Source of the DNA: Eucommia ulmoides
Lineage: Eukaryota > Streptophyta > Magnoliopsida > Garryales > Eucommiaceae
DNA length: 64,000 nucleotides
Assembly: GCA_016647705.1 (NCBI GenBank)
Contig: CM028325.1
Span: 26,088,474-26,152,473 of the forward strand
Direction: 5' to 3'
Made by a program: the position numbers and the translations under genes. This document shows positions 23,943 through 38,639 of this stretch, in pieces; positions within the stretch are counted from its first letter, which is position 1, and each line of letters opens with the position of its first letter. A model generated the notes under the pieces. That model was not told the origin of the DNA and did not search any database. It saw only the letters and a program-made list of their open reading frames with translations.

Positions 23943-24011
23943 GTTTGGCGTTGTCTGTGGGAAGATGACAAAAAGCTTCCTCCGATCATTAACTCCCTTC
24001 TCTGCTAAGAC

Positions 24012-25000
24012 TAGGGGTGGTCATGGACTGGACTTAAACTAGGGTATTACAAAAATTTGCTAGGCCTGAGTCTGGTTTGGCCCTATGGTCGGGCCTTAAT
24101 TTCATGCCCAAGCGTGGCCCTATAAAAAAAAGACTAAGCCCAAGCCCGGCCCTATAATTTTTTTTATTTTTTTAAACATAACTTGTTATAGGCAGATACA
24201 CAGGTGCAGAACAAGAACATAAACAAGAACAAAAATTGAATGAAACAAGAACAGAAATTAAATGAAATAGGAACAAGAATAGAAATTGAATGAAACAAAT
24301 AATACAAATATTATAAATAGAAACAAGAACATAAATTAAACAAATAAGCAATAAATTGAATGAAACAGATGAAACGAATAAACCTGGATGGCTGGAAACA
24401 GAGCAACGAACCGAAGCAAATGGGTAACTTGAATCTCAATCCCGAATCTCAGTTGAATCACGAATCTCAGTCATGAATCTCACTCGATTCGATTCGATGG
24501 CTAGAATTGAATTGCGCTTGACGGTCGAACAGAGCAACGAAATAAAAGTCAATCTTAATCGTGCTTGAAGGTTGAATCGAATCGTGCTTGAAGGTCTAAT
24601 CGAATCGTGCTTAGGGTTTCGGGAATGAAAAGTGTTCACTGCTAAATCGCTAATGCTTAGCGGAGGATAAAGACTGGAGAATGGATGGAATTGGGGTTTC
24701 AAGATGAAGAGGAACGAAGAGGATGAATGAAGATGATGAAAATATGTTGATATGTGTGTGTGTGTGTGTCTATATATATATATTTATTTATTTATTTATT
24801 ATTTTTTAATTAAAAATCTTCGGGCCAGGCCAGGCTGACCTTATAAAATTTTGGCCTTACCCAAATCCGGCCCTAAAATTGATCAGGCTTAGAAACTAAG
24901 GCCTAAGCCCTGCCCATGGGCTTAACATTAAGGCCCAGGCCCAAAAAAATAGGGTCGGCCCTTGCAGGCTAGGCGGGCCCCGAGCCCATGACCATCCCTA
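24012..25000. mobile_element. hAT-like non-autonomous element nested in the Ty3 leader
   Basis: Ends TAGGGGTGGTCATGG and the complement (CCATGACCATCCCTA), flanked by GCTAAGAC (24004-24011) and GTTAAGAC (25001-25008), an 8-bp duplication matching at 7 of 8. The interior has CCCTA/GGCC-rich subterminal sequence on both sides and an AT-rich middle with a short (TG)n tract at about 24755. No transposase. Confidence 0.75.
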
Positions 25001-25062
25001 GTTAAGACTTAATGATCACAAGGTTTGGTCAAATCATTCAGTGAAAAGATCAGAACGCTGCA

Positions 25063-26700
25063 ATGAATAGCAACTCGAACCAAGAAATGTCAAGGATCCC
25101 TAGGCCGGATGCTAGGGTTTCAGCTCACATCCCAATTGAAGAAGAGAACTTGCCTATTGTGGGCCAAGCAGACCTATCAGTTTCGCCCTTAGGTGTAGTG
25201 GTAGGCCAGACATCTGGGGCAGTTGAAGCATCAAGAATCGACAACTTGGAACGCCGCCTTGGCGAATACCAAAACTATTTCCATGTTTTTCTTTCCTGCT
25301 TGCCTCTGACCTTTGTGCAGGAGGGACCAACTCTCCAGACCACAGGGGGAAGAGAGCAACCCTAGGAGTCGAGAGATCACATGATCTACTCCCATGGACA
25401 TTTGCCCCGAGCCCGACCTCGGCCCTGTAACCAAGTAGTAAGGAAGAGGGATATGGCCCCCCCAACTGCCTCGGGATCATTATGTCAACCCTCACAAGAG
25501 TACCGAGCCAAGGACAGACAAGATTTCCCACCAGGTAGGGCGCTTAGCCACGTTACTCGGTCTGAGCACCGGGTCCACCGTGCTCGCGAGGTAGATTCTC
25601 ATTCTACACTAGCATGGAGCCAGGCACCTGCTAGCCCGGCCGTGGCACCGCCTAAGGCTGAAGCTGTTGTGGAGCGTCGCTTGGCCGAGATGGAAACAGC
25701 TCTCCACCAACTGCAAGGTTCAAGGGGGACAACTCGGCTACCTGATGAGGTGAGGTTACCTTTTGACGGATGATATTATGGACAAGGTGGTACGATACAG
25801 ATTCTCTCACCCCTAGATGGCATTGTATGACGGTACCATCGACCTAGTGGATCACCTCTCGATCTTTATATCCTATATGGATATACACACGGCCTCAATG
25901 GTGGTGCAATGCAAATATTTTTCCCTCACCCTTACCGGAGTAGCCTAGTCATGGTTCTGAGATCTAGCCTCGGCCTTGATCCCTACTTTCTTCCAGCTCG
26001 AACAGTTCTTCTTAGTTCGATTTAGCTGCACCCGATGAATGCTAAAGACCATAACTCATATCTTAGCACTTGGTGAGAGTCTGGGAGATTACATAAATAG
26101 ATTTCACAAGGAGACAATCGCCTGTGAAGATCTCTCGGATGTAGTGGCACTAAATACCTTCATTGATGTGTTGAGGCATCGAAGGTTATCTTACGATCTC
26201 TGCTCGTGCCCCTTCCTAAACTTGCGCGCTGCACTGGATCGAGGCACTAATTTCTATGAGGCTAATATGAGAGATATTGTGAAAAGAGACCGAGAAGAGA
26301 TTAAAAAAAAATGTCAGACTGAAGAAGGACCGAGCTGATCTTAGGGCTCATAATGGCTTCAATTTGAGGGGTGATTAGGACCTCTGCCCGGGGACCAAAG
26401 ACCTCTCCCACCCCTAGGGCATCAACAACAAGGGTTCACCCTTTTGACAGTTTCAGTCACAACGATTTTCCCTCTCCCAGGGCATCGACAACAAGGGTTT
26501 ACTCTGGGAAATGAATCTTCCCACCTACCCCTCTCCTAAGAGGAAAGCCCATGGGCAGGTTCGTCAACAAGTATTGCGAGTTTCACCGAGACCGAGGTCA
26601 CTCCACCGAGAACTGCTTCCAACTTAAGGAGGAGATAGAGACACACATAAGAAGAGGCTACCTTGCAAGTTATGATTGTTGGGTGAAAATAGAGGGCCCT
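25063..26700 (+). pseudogene. gag region of the Tat-type element (fossil)
   Basis: Recognisable by the retrotransposon-gag core (DGTIDLVDHLSIFISYMDIH) and a C-terminal zinc-knuckle-like segment (CEFHRDRGHSTENCFQLKEE) typical of Tat gag. Broken in several places. Confidence 0.75.
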
Positions 26701-26918
26701 AGTTAGAGGAAAATGATCGATAGGAAGAGCACAAAGGTCGGCGAAGAAAGGAAAACTATAGCCGACCTCCACCTCGAGAAAATGAGATCAGTGATGATGA
26801 TAACTAGTGAGTGGACGGTGAAATCAACATCATTGACAATAGGCTTGGCTTTAGAGGGGATATATCTTCTTCTCGAAAGAGATACAAACACAAGGCAAAA
26901 AGAAAGGACGATTAAGAC

Positions 26919-29900
26919 GTGGAGGTGAGCACGATCGATGTCACCACACACAATGTTATCTCCTTCAGCGAGGCCGACCTCAAGGGGGTGCATACTCCCC
27001 ATGACGATGATTTAGTGATATCAGCCCTAATAAATCAATATAAGATAGGGAAGATCCTGGTCAATGTGGGCAGTTCCACTGACATAATCTTCAAATGGGC
27101 TTTCGACAAATTGAAAGTGGATCCAAGCATTGTGTATCTCGCTCTGTCTCTTATTGTTAGCTTTGGTGGAGACGTCGTCAGCTCATTCGAATGGGTTTCC
27201 TTGCCTGTCACAGTGGGATTGAAACCTAGGTCGGCCACAGTGCAAACCAAGTTTTTCATCGTGAATAGGCCCTTGCCCTACAACGCGATCATGGGTCATC
27301 GTATTGTAGCCACCTTGAGGGCCGTTTGATCTTCATACCACCAAATGATGAAGTTCCCTACCAATCATGGGGTGAGAGAAGTACGAGAAGATCAAGAGTC
27401 AGCTAGAGCGTGTGCTATGAAGGCACTAGAAAAGAAGAAATAGTAATTATCGACTGGGCTCAAGCTTAGTGAAATTCAGCTCAGATGTCCTGAGCTCATG
27501 GCCTCGGACAGTAATGCCAGGCTCAAACCAATCAATAATCTCTACAAGAAGAGCTTGAGACCTGACCTCATGAAGATCTCCTGGAAGTACCCAATCACCC
27601 TTCTATCAAAGGGAGGACTGTGAGAATAGGAGTTGGGGTTAGCCCCGAGCAAAAGATCGAGCTCACCGACCTGCTACGGAAGAACTATGATGTCTTCACC
27701 TGGTCCCAATGATCGATCTTGGGGTGGCCATGCATTGGCTGCATGCCGATGTGTATCATCCTCCAGTCTAACAGAAGCAAAGAAAGTTCCACCCTGATCG
27801 ACAGAAGATCATCGAGGAGAAGATGGATAAGCTCATTAAATCCGACATCGTAGAAGATGTCAAGTTCCCAGATTGGCTATCTAACGTGGTAATTTCTCCT
27901 AAGACCGAGAACAAATTGAGCATTTGTGTAGATTTCAAAGATTTGAATAAGGCCTGCTCAAAAGATTGCTTCCCCTACCGAGGATAGACATTGTTATAGA
28001 TGTCACTGCCAGGTATGAGCAGTTGAGCTTTCTCGATGTGTACGCTGGTTACAATCATATTTCGATATACCCTCCTAATAAAAGCAACAGCTCATTCATC
28101 ACATATTGAGGAACTTACTATTACAAGGTCATGCCGTTTGGGCTATGCAACACTGTAGCAACATATCAGCGATTGGTCAACAAAATGTTCAAAGAGGAGA
28201 TCGGGAAAACCGTAGAGGTGTATATCGACGACATGTTGGTTAACAAAATTTGAGCTCAGGAACACCTCGGGTATCTCCAAGCCTGCTTTAACAAGCTTTG
28301 AGCTCATCGCATGGAGCTTAATCCCAACAAATGCATATTTGGAGTGTTTGCGGGTAAGTTTCTCAGGTTTATGGTGTCCCGGCATGGTATTGACGCTAAC
28401 CCCCACCATATCAGTACTATACTCGGGATGGCTTCACCCCGCACCAAGAAAGAAGTCCAAATGCTTACGAGGTGGCTAGCAACACTTCATCACATTAACT
28501 CCCGATCCTCCAAGAAGTGTCTTTCATTTTTTAAAGTAATAAAGGGAAACAATGCATTCGAGTGGATCGAGGAGTGTGAAAAGGCATTCCAAGATCTCAA
28601 GAAGTACCTCTCCTTGGCTCTTCTGCCCAGTACACTGAGAATAAGCGATAAGTTATTCTTCTATATCTCGGTGTCCTCCACGACGGTGAGCACAACCTTG
28701 GTGAGATAAGAGAATGGTATTCAAAGCCTGGTATACTACTCCAGTAGGGTCCTCACTGACGCAGAGACTAGGTATTCACGATTTGAAAAGCTAGCGTATG
28801 CCTTATTGATCTTTTCAAGAAAGCTAAGGTAATATTTTCAGGCCCACACCATTGTCATTCTAATTTATCAACCACTAAGACAAATCTTTCATTCCCTTGA
28901 TGTCTTTGGGCATTAATGAAGTACATATTTGAGCTCGGTTAATTTCATATCGATTAACAACCCTGGATAACAATCAAGGGGCAGGTCTTGGCTGATTTTA
29001 TCGCCGAGCTAACCTTCACAGACAAAGAGTCGAGTATCGACCTAGATCTGCCACGAAAAATCCTTCTCTTAGCAAAGAGGTTGGTGAAACCCCCAGCACG
29101 GGAACTGACCTAAGGTCAAATTTTTTGCAACTGTTCACGGATGGTTCCTTTAATCAAAGTTGTTGTGGGGCCAGGATGGTCCTCGTAGCCCCAGGTAAGG
29201 AGGAGGCTGAATATTCTCTTCGGCTAGGATTCAGATCCAAGAATAACAAAGCAGAGTATGAAGCCATGTTAGTTGGGCTGAAGTTAGCATGGGATTTCAA
29301 CGTGAAGACTCTCCAGATCCTGTGCGATTCCCAGCTCGTGGTCAACCAATTAAATGGTGACTACCTAGCCAAGGACTCAACCATAGTTGCCTACCTGGAG
29401 AGGGTAAGGGATTTGATAAAAAACTTCAAAAGAGTTCAAGTCACACAAATTCCCTGGAAAGAGAACAAGCATGCCAATGCATTGGATAACCTGGCCTCCA
29501 CGATAGAATACATCCTAAAGTGAGTCGTGCCTGAGGAATACCTGGTCGAGAAAGTCTTGAAGCATCAGATAAGGTTACGACCATATGTGTGCTCAATACC
29601 GAGTTGTCCTGGTTGGACCCAATCAAGGATTACCTCGAAAGGAGGAACACTGCCAAATAACCGAGCAGAATCCAGGAAAATAAAGTACCGGGCCACAAGG
29701 TATATCCTCTTCGACGGACTACTATATTGGAAGTCTTTCTCAGGCCCTTACTCTGGATGTGTCCGACTTTAGGAGTCCGATTACGTAATGCGAGAAGTTC
29801 ACAAAGGGGTATGCGGCAACCATGTAGGGGGCAGATCCTTGGCTCGGAAACTCCTCCGACACGAGTACCTCTAGCAAAAAATATTGGAAGATGTAAGTGA

Positions 29901-30010
29901 ATTCGTAAAAAAATTTGACAAGTGCCAGAGATTCGCCGCCCACCTCCACACTCCACCAACCGAGCTGGTTCACATGACCAATCCCTGGTCATTTGCCCAA
30001 TGGTGCATTA
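26919..30010 (+). pseudogene. pol region of the Tat-type element: protease, RT, RNase H, integrase start (fossil)
   Basis: In order: an aspartic-protease region (about 26919-27330), reverse transcriptase (about 27700-28710, with YIDDMLV), an RNase H domain (about 29110-29523, opening LFTDGS and containing NNKAEYEAMLVGLKLA), and the N-terminal part of integrase (about 29790-30010). This is the Ty3 order. The RNase H is the best-preserved part. Broken overall; it is interrupted at about 30010 by the next element. Confidence 0.8.
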
Positions 30011-33000
30011 ATCTTCTTGGCCTATTGATTTACCAACAAATTAAGTACTTTTAGATTCAAATATTTGTGTGTTTTCAAGTACTTTGTTAATTTAATGTGT
30101 TTTTGTATTGTTTTTTAGCTTTTTGAATAAATGGGTGAAAAGAGGCAAAGTCGATACAGATGTAATAATTTCAAGACCATTTTGGACAATTATTCGACTC
30201 AATTTTGGAAAAACTATAAACATAGAAGTTGTATAGCTTTGTCCTATTTTTCCATAAGTTTTCGAATCATCTCAATCGGAGTTCGAACGAGAAAGTTACA
30301 GCCAAAATACCAAAGGGTGACACCACCGCCACAACGGTGAAAATGCAGAGAGTTGCTAAACTCTTTGCATTTCCACCATCGCAGCAGTCTGACAGCAGGC
30401 ATAATAGATATTTTGGGATATTTTCTTGATATTTTATATCCCTATATCATTCCCTCTTTCTCTCACACACTTAGAATGTTTTGGGAGTCCCTTGAGAGCT
30501 CCAAGGGCATACCAACAAGGAGAGATCACAAATTCAAGAAGAGAAATCAAGCTCGGACTGGAAATCACGGACATGGAACTTTCACATCTTCGGATAAAGG
30601 CTAAACTCTCTTGTTTATCTCTTTTATTCTTAAACCTTTGTTTGTATTTGTATATGTTTTGCTTGTATTTCATTGTATATAGAGCCATGACCATGTGTAG
30701 CTAAATATATATTGTCTAGGGAGCGATTGACTCCATGAAAACGTTGTTTGAATAAATCAATTGTGTTTACCGTTTTGCCATGTTTATATGCTAGTTTAGA
30801 TATATTGAGAAATCGGGGTTTGACACTCGGGAGAGGCAACCCCGAATTTGGACTAAGGTTAAACATAACGCAAAGATCTAATAACCCGGGAGAGAGTTAG
30901 AAAATGTGTAATCCGTGACGTGGGGGTGAGACTCATATGGCCAAATGTCATATAGACGCTCGAGGGGGATTTCAGCATTGATACGAAGTCACATATTCAC
31001 TCACTTTATACTCGAGAGAGGTAGTGAGTGAGATTTCGATACCCAGATTGTCGGATAGGATGAACGTCTTTAATATAAATTAGATCGAAACGAACACATT
31101 TAATCCCTAGACAATTTACTCCAATAAACGTTTATATCAGTATAATTAGATTAATTAACTGAGTATTAGTATAATTAATTAAAAAAAAAAACTACATTTT
31201 TATCGTCTAGATAAAGTTAAGTTATGATAATCGCGGTACTCAATGACAGTCTAATCCAATCCCTGTGGATATGACAACCCTAACTCTTCTAATCTATACT
31301 AAAATTTGACCCGTACACTTGCAGTGAAAGTAGCGATGTATCTACGCGCTACCAAGTTTTTAGCACCGTTGCCAGGGATTGGTTTTTAAATTGTTGTTGA
31401 TATTGTGAGTAAATAACTTGATTTTAATTTAGGATTTTATTTTGTTTATAATTTTTTGTTTTTAGTTTTTGTTTTTCCTGCAGGGTACTTGAAGATATTA
31501 GATCAACAGGTACTTTTGTATTTTTCTCAACGGGATTCCGAACTGTTCTATTGTGCTTGGGAACGTTTACAAGGATTTGCTATGTCGGTTCCCAAATCAT
31601 GGTTTCCTAAGGGAGTGTCAACTCTTAAATTTCCTCAACGGGTTACAAGCTGCAACTAGAATATGGGTGGAAGGATGAAATTCTAGCACCTCGTTCGACG
31701 ATCTAACCGCAGATGAAGCCTTTTGGTCGTTTGAGAATATGGCGGGCTTCGATTATCAGAGTTGGAATTATTCACCAAATCTTGGGGGATTTTTCTAGCA
31801 CCACGGTGCCATGGATTGACACTCCAATTCAATATGTGGAGTCTTCCCCCGCCTTAGAGGAAATGTTCGCTACCGTTATGGGGGAGACTCAAATATTCTT
31901 AAGGAAAATAAATGACCGGATCAACGAGCACGGGGATCGTCTTAACAATATCGAGACAGTCTGCGCTGAGATTGATGTGACCGTAACGTCAATTCAGATA
32001 CAAATTGGTCAACTTATCTGCTTTATCGAGACTGAGTCAAAGACGGTGGCACTGAGAGGCGAATAAATCTCATCCGAATGTGAAAGCCACCGGGAGGAAT
32101 CGGATACGAGCGGGAGGAGCTTTGGGTGCGTTCGTTGACGATTATGTTACTGAGGAGAAAACCCAAGCGTGGATCGAAGATTCTGATTCTTCGCCATTAG
32201 AGATCCACATTGTGATGCAACCACCAATCAAAGACGATCATATCTACGAGAATCCGATGTGGCTCACTTATCCTTCGCCGTCATTTGCAACGTACTTCCA
32301 AGCCAACCGAGCACATGAGACGGTGAAGAGTCCAGTTGAGAGGTCGAGCCGAACAAAGCCAAATCTCGCCAGTCTTGAGGGCGTTTTAAATCAAGACCCA
32401 TATGTGGTGTTGTATGACACTTACTATGGGCAGAAACCGCTCTTTGACGAGCTATTCTTTGTGTCAGGCCAAGGACAATAAACCAAGCGCTTCTTGGGAG
32501 ACAACCTAAGTAAAAAATAAATTAGATCCATCTCCGTCGACTTAATTTGGAGGCGAGATTCTCTCATCTCCCAGGTACGTGTTCTAAACCCCCGTCTTCA
32601 TTATCATGTTGTATGCTTTCATTGGGATCGCTGATGGGTTACTGTGGACATTGACTGTTTTAAGTTTTGGGGTGATGTGCAGTATGTTAGTATGTTTCAA
32701 TGTTGTTTAGTTTATTATGTTCATGTTTGTTTAGGTTAGTTATTGTGTTTATGTTTGTAGTTGTTGTTTCATGCTGTGTTTTGCGTTCATCTGAGCCATT
32801 ACTCGATGATGATATTATCCCTTGATTATTTTTTGAGGTAAAGGGTAATGCTCATTCATGTGTATTCTATGTGCTTGGCATATCGTTTTGGTAAAAGTTA
32901 TTGTGGATCCTAATTTGCACGAGCACGTAGACTTAATGTACAGTTATCCAATTGATTAGAGACCAATTATCCATTAGCAAGTTCATGGCAATTTTCGGGA

Positions 33001-35265
33001 TTCTAGAACCTGATTGGGGGAAACTTGATGCGAAATCCTAGGCGAGGTAGTTCAGGAGACGTAACTTAGGCATTTATTTGATCGCTTGAGCCTTTGAAGC
33101 TTACCTTATTATAAGTTTATCCCTCGTTACCCTGTCGAAACCTATTTGCTGTTTCAATTTTGAACACATAACAAATACCCTGGCCAATTGAATTCTTTCC
33201 AAACCTATATCGCTGAACCGAAGGCATAATTTGAGTGAATCAAGTTAGCAGTTGCAAATGCGACTTGAAGTGAGCGGTTAGGTTTAGGGCGAACTTTTGA
33301 TTTGTTCGGTATTCGAGTACTCACTTGTCATTTTTTTCTTTCGTTTCAACCACGCCCGTGAAATTGTAAAATCGAATGAGTTTGGGGGTGTGGTTCTTAA
33401 AAAAAAAAAAAAAAACATGTATAAATATAGTTTATTTTTTATTTCATTTGACAAGTGAGTACGACATTCTTAAAAGATGTTCAGGGTTGTTTCGAATTTA
33501 TTTATGGGGGTTCGAGTATGATTGTGTGCCAAGCATTTTGCCTTGGGTATCGTCAAGTTAACGACGTTAACCTGTTTTGTATTTCTGATATACCCTTGGC
33601 CATGTTCCAAACCGAACCAAGTCTTATTGATCTTTTTGAACTACTTAGCCTACATTAGTGGAAAGTGGAACCCAATCAGGCATATGGATAATCCTTATTA
33701 TTTATGGTTTAAGTTGTGAGATTCGTTGGTGGATAATCCAATCCGGTCGTTGGATAGTTGTATTATTGAGTTTCGCACACACACGTTGAAAGGATCTAGA
33801 ATGACATTTACTATAATTTGAATGTTGAAGTTCTAGAACATCACACGGTGTGTTTTACTCCTGAACTCGATATGATTAGGGGTTGTTGAAGAAAAAATAT
33901 TTTGGTCAATAGTTGAATTTAAAACTCGCATGTCATTATGTTTAGATTATTTGTGTTTAGGTTGGTTATGGATTATTAGTTTTTGTGTTAGTTATTTCGT
34001 TGTGTTTCTTATTTTAGTGTGAGTGTTTTTGCTTGAGGACAAGCAAACATTTGAATTTGGGGGTATTTTATGAGTAGTTTATTTACCAACAAATCAAGTA
34101 CTTTTAGATTCAAATATTTGTGTATTTTTAAGTACTTTTGTTAATTTAATGTGTTTTTGTATTATTTTTTAGGTTTTTGAATAAATGGGTGAAAAGAGGC
34201 AAAGTCGGTACAGAAGTAGTGACTTTAAGGCCATTTTGGACAATGATGCGACTCTATTTTCGAAAACCTCAAAACATGGAAGTTGTATATATTTGTCTTA
34301 TCTTTCTATAGGTTTTTAAATCACCTCAATCAAAGTTCAGACACGAAAGTTACATCCAAAATACCAAAGGGTGTCACCGCCACGGCGGTAAAACAACAGA
34401 GAGTTGCTAAACTTTCTACATTTCCACTACCACGGCGGTGATCCCACCACTGCGGCGATTAGACTGCCGACATAATAGATATTTTGGGATATTTTCTTGA
34501 AATTTTGGATCCTTATTTCATTACCTCTTTCCCCCAACACACTAAAAACGTTTTTGGGAGTCCTTTGAGAGCTCCAAGGCATACCAACAAGGAGAGATTA
34601 TCCATTTGAAGAGGAGAAATCAAGCTCGGAATAGAATTCACGGATGCGGAACCGTCACATCTTCGAATAAAGGCTAATCTATCTTGTTTCTATATTTTAT
34701 TTTTAAACCCTTATTGGTATTTGATGTTGTTTAGCTTGTTCATTATTGTATATTGGTCTATGGCCATATGTAGCTAAACATATATTGTCTAGGGAGCGAT
34801 TCGATTAATAAAAATATCGCTTGGTTGAAGTCATGTTTTGTTATCGGTTTTTCATTCATATTCGATTGTGTTTACCATTTTCCATGCCTAAATGCTTCTT
34901 TAGATATATTGAGAATACAGAGTTTGACACTCGGGAGAGGTAACCCCGGATTCAGACTAAAGTTAAACACAACGCGATGATTTAACGACCCGGGAGGGCA
35001 TTAAAAAATGTGCAATTCGTGACGTTGGGGCGAGACTCATGTGATCTAGTGTCGTATAGACGTTGAGGGGGACTTCGGCATTGACGCGAAGTCACATATT
35101 CATTCACTTTACACTCAGGAGAAGTAGTGTTTGAGATTTCGATACCGAGATTGTCGGATAGGATGAACGCCGTTAATGTAAACTAGATTAAAACGAACAC
35201 ATTTAAATGGACGAAGTTAATCCCTAGACAATAAACTCCCATAAACGTCTATATTAGTATATTAG

Positions 35266-38200
35266 TGATAGGTGTGAAAAACCTATCTATTTCCAATCCG
35301 AATTTGTTAGTTTTCGAATATGTTTATATAGTATTTCATTATGTTTTAATTAGTTTTCATACTTTTTGTATAAATCAGGTGTGTGGGACAAAAAGATAGG
35401 AAACTGGAGCTAAAACGATAAGATTGAACCAAAGCGGTTCGAAATTACAGTGGATAAACAAGCTCGGAGGCTAAAAGATGAAACAGGACCACCGCTTAAG
35501 TGTCCAGACCACCGCCTAAGCGGCGAAGATGCTGAAAAGAGCAAAATATTACTGACGGACGACCGTCTAGGCGAAGATTCTATCGCCTAGGCAAAAACCC
35601 AGCAGATGATGCAGATGGGCTACTGACAGCCGCTCGCTTAGGTGAAGTTTTCTTCGCCTAGGCGAAAATCCAACAAAATATTCTCCCAGTCCACCACCTA
35701 CTTCACCGCCTAGGCGATTAGACCGAACCGACCTAACTCTCCCTAGGCGAAGAATCCAACGCCTAGGCGGATTTTTCCTGCATAGTCTTGAGATATTTTT
35801 AGATAGTTTTGAGATATTTTGGCTATAAATACCTCATATCCTCCCCCTTGGCCGGTGACTCTCTTTCCCCCTTGGCTTTTTGAGCCCCTTAGGCTATATC
35901 TAAGGGTATATTTAGGAGTTTTAGGTGTGGAGCTCACATCCCGAAGTGGAGAAGACGGCGAATCGATCGTGGAGCGTTCTTAGCGGTTTATCTTCGGACG
36001 AGGCTAAGTTCTTCGATTGTTTTTCCTTATTTCTTTATCTTAGGAGTATGTGAGCATGTTTAGTTCATTATTTCATTGTATATTCGGCTATGGCCTCGAG
36101 TAAAATATGGATTGTAGTAGGGATTAACACTATATTTATAAATACGTTGTTTAGATGATTTCGGTGTTGCGTTTATGTTTGTTCTTCGTAGTTTGATTGT
36201 GTTCATCGTATTGTTTGTTTATTATGCTTGGATTGATAAATGGAGAATACGGGATTTTGACAAATCCCGGATTCGGATTAAGGTAAACAAACCCCACGAT
36301 TCTATAACCCGGTCGGGGTTTGAATCGTGGACAATCGATGACGTTGGGCAAGACACACGCAACCTAGGGTTGTTAAGACGTTGAGGAGGACTTTTTCGTT
36401 GACTCAAAGTTGCGTTATATCCCTCGTCTTACACTCGAAAGAGGTGGCGAGGGAGTTTTAGAACGGAGATTGTCGATGGGGTAAATACAACACGACGATC
36501 TAATAACCCGAGAGAGAGTTGGATTTTGTGCAATCAATGATGCTGGACGAGACTCACATAACCTAGGGTCGTTAAGACGTTGAGGGGGACTTCTTCGTTA
36601 GCTCGAAGTCATGTATTCCCCCGTCTTACACTCGGAAGAGATGGCAGTGGAGTTTACGTACCGAGGTTGTCAAATAGGTCGAACAACGTAAACGTGAGTA
36701 AATTGGAATCGAACACGTATTTGTAAACACACTAATTCCTAGACAATTATTCACCCTAAAATATATTAGCATATTAGTGTAGTTAATTGGTAGGGAGCTA
36801 TTTTCGCACGCCTACGTACGCTCGCAAGTATACGAGGTCTAAAGTTTTAATATAGTGGATCTTTGAAGATCGGATATCGTTCCTACAGAGAAAAGTGTGA
36901 ATAATTGAATTGAATACCGCAATTGACGTAGTCTCGTGTTATCCTGACAACGGAAAGCGTGAATTGAAATTAAACTAAGTTAAATTACAATTGGTGGGTT
37001 AATTCTAACTAGGTTGATTAATTAGGTATTGATTTCGTTCACTTAATACACGTTTGATTTCGTTCGGTTAACAATAACGGAGTTTAGGTATCCGACAATC
37101 TCGGTTCGTAAACTCCTCCGCCACTTCTTACGAGTATAAGACGAGGGAATACGTGACTTCGAATCGACGCCGAGGTCCCCCTCGATATCTTAACGACTCT
37201 AGGCCGCGTGAGTCTTGACCCAACGTCATCGATTGCATACTAACTAACGCCCTCCCGGGTCGTTAGGTCGTAACGATGTGTTTACCCTAGTCCGAATCCA
37301 GGGTTACCTCTCCCGAGTGTCAAACCCTAGATTCTCAAATCCAATCCTAATACCGTTACAAGCATATTAAGATCGTCATCAAATGATAAACACAATCGGA
37401 CTTAAAACAACAACCGTTAAAGAAACGTATATTAAACCAAATGAGTATTTACACAACTAAACCTTTCCCTAACTAATCTCTAAATTACACTAACATGTTC
37501 TTAGCCAATACAACATTTAATCAAGAGGAGATCATCATTACCAACTATAAATATTAAATACAAAGATGAAAACAAGGGAAGAAAAGCCGAATCTTAAAGT
37601 GGAGTAGTCCACTTTCGCCAAAGAACGATCCTCCCAAGCTTCCTCTTTTTCGTTGATGAACTTCTTCTTTTGGCTCTTCAAGGATTGGCCAAGAACACTC
37701 TTTACAACTAATCTAATCTACTTCCTAAACTAAACTAATCTAACTAAGGTGGAAGAGAGCTCCCAAGAACAACCAAAGTCTCTCCCACGTCTATGGAGTG
37801 TCTAAGGTGTAAGGGTCTCTTTGGTTTGGTGGAGAAAGGGGTTAAAAAGAGGGATTTGGAAAATATCTTCAAAATATCTAAAAATAGATATTTCTGTACA
37901 GAGTGTCACCGCCTAAGCGGTGGTTCACCGCTCGGGCGGTGAACTTAAGTCGGTTAAAGTCTGTTAGTGATTTCGCCTAAGCGGTGGTTTTTACGCTTAG
38001 GCGGTGGTTGCTGGTAAGATATTCTGTTGTTTTCTCGCCTAGGCGGTGGTTTTCTCGCCTAGGCGGTAGTTCAGCCCTTGAGCACTCCAGCATTCTGTCT
38101 CTTTTCCGCCTAGGGGGTGGTCTTCATTTACCAAAACCTTGTTTTGCACATTTTGTTCACCGTTTTCACTTGTTTCTCGCCCTTTTAGGTCCTTTCCCTG

Positions 38201-38499
38201 TTCTACACTAAAACACAATTAGATATAACTAAAATGCTTGAGAACTAACAAATCCAGTTTAGAAATAGATAGATTTTTCACACCTATAATTAATTTAGGT
38301 TATATTAGTATTAGTTTAATTAATTAAATACATTCGTTTTCGCCTAGATAAACTTATGTCACGATAAACGAGATATTCGATAGTAACGACAACAATCCCT
38401 GTGGATACGATAACTCGATCTTAATGATCACACTATATTAAAACTTAGACCTCGTATACTTGCGAGTGTAAGTAGAGGCGTATTTTTTCCACGCTACCA
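35266..38499 (+). mobile_element. Solo LTR 'A' inside the LARD-like 3' LTR
   Basis: Begins TGATAGGTGTGAAAAACC and ends CGCTACCA, with ATTAG on both sides (35261-35265 and 38500-38504). About 1.7 kb of its own sequence, split by the inverted copy B. It contains a palindrome cluster (35490-35775), a TATA-like GGCTATAAATACC near 35820, and two copies of an internal module. Related in sequence to the LARD-like LTRs, B and C. Confidence 0.75.
36788..38289 (-). mobile_element. Solo LTR 'B', inverted, nested inside LTR 'A'
   Basis: On the minus strand it begins TTATAGGTGTGAAAAATC and ends CTACCA, with TTAAT on both sides (36783-36787 and 38290-38294). 1502 bp, same family as A. It has one copy of the internal module and a palindrome cluster at 37905-38115. 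Confidence 0.75.
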
Positions 38500-38639
38500 A
38501 TTAGTATAATTAGTTAATTTAGTTTAGTATAATTATTATAAATTACATTTTTATCACCTAAATAAAGTTAGGTTATGATAAACGTGGTACTCAATGATAA
38601 TCTAATCCAATCTCTGTGAATACGACAACCTTTACTTAG

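Larger units (their letters stand above)
30015..38632 (+). mobile_element. Non-autonomous LTR element (LARD-like) inserted in the integrase region
   Basis: LTRs are about 30020-31354 and 34071-35265 plus 38505-38632, the second split by a later insertion. A primer site-like ACCGTTGCCAGGGATT follows the first LTR, resembling the tRNA-Asp-type site of the Athila group. A purine tract (TTTGGGGGT) precedes the second LTR. The 2.7-kb interior (31355-34070) has short open frames (31713-32066, 32080-32481) but no gag or pol domain I recognise. Both outer LTR ends look trimmed and part of the host integrase is missing, so insertion or later deletion removed flanking DNA. Broken and old. Confidence 0.65.

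Noticed and set aside
25154-25531. Minus-strand ORFs within gag
   Set aside because: Shadow frames of the Tat-type gag region; no domain.
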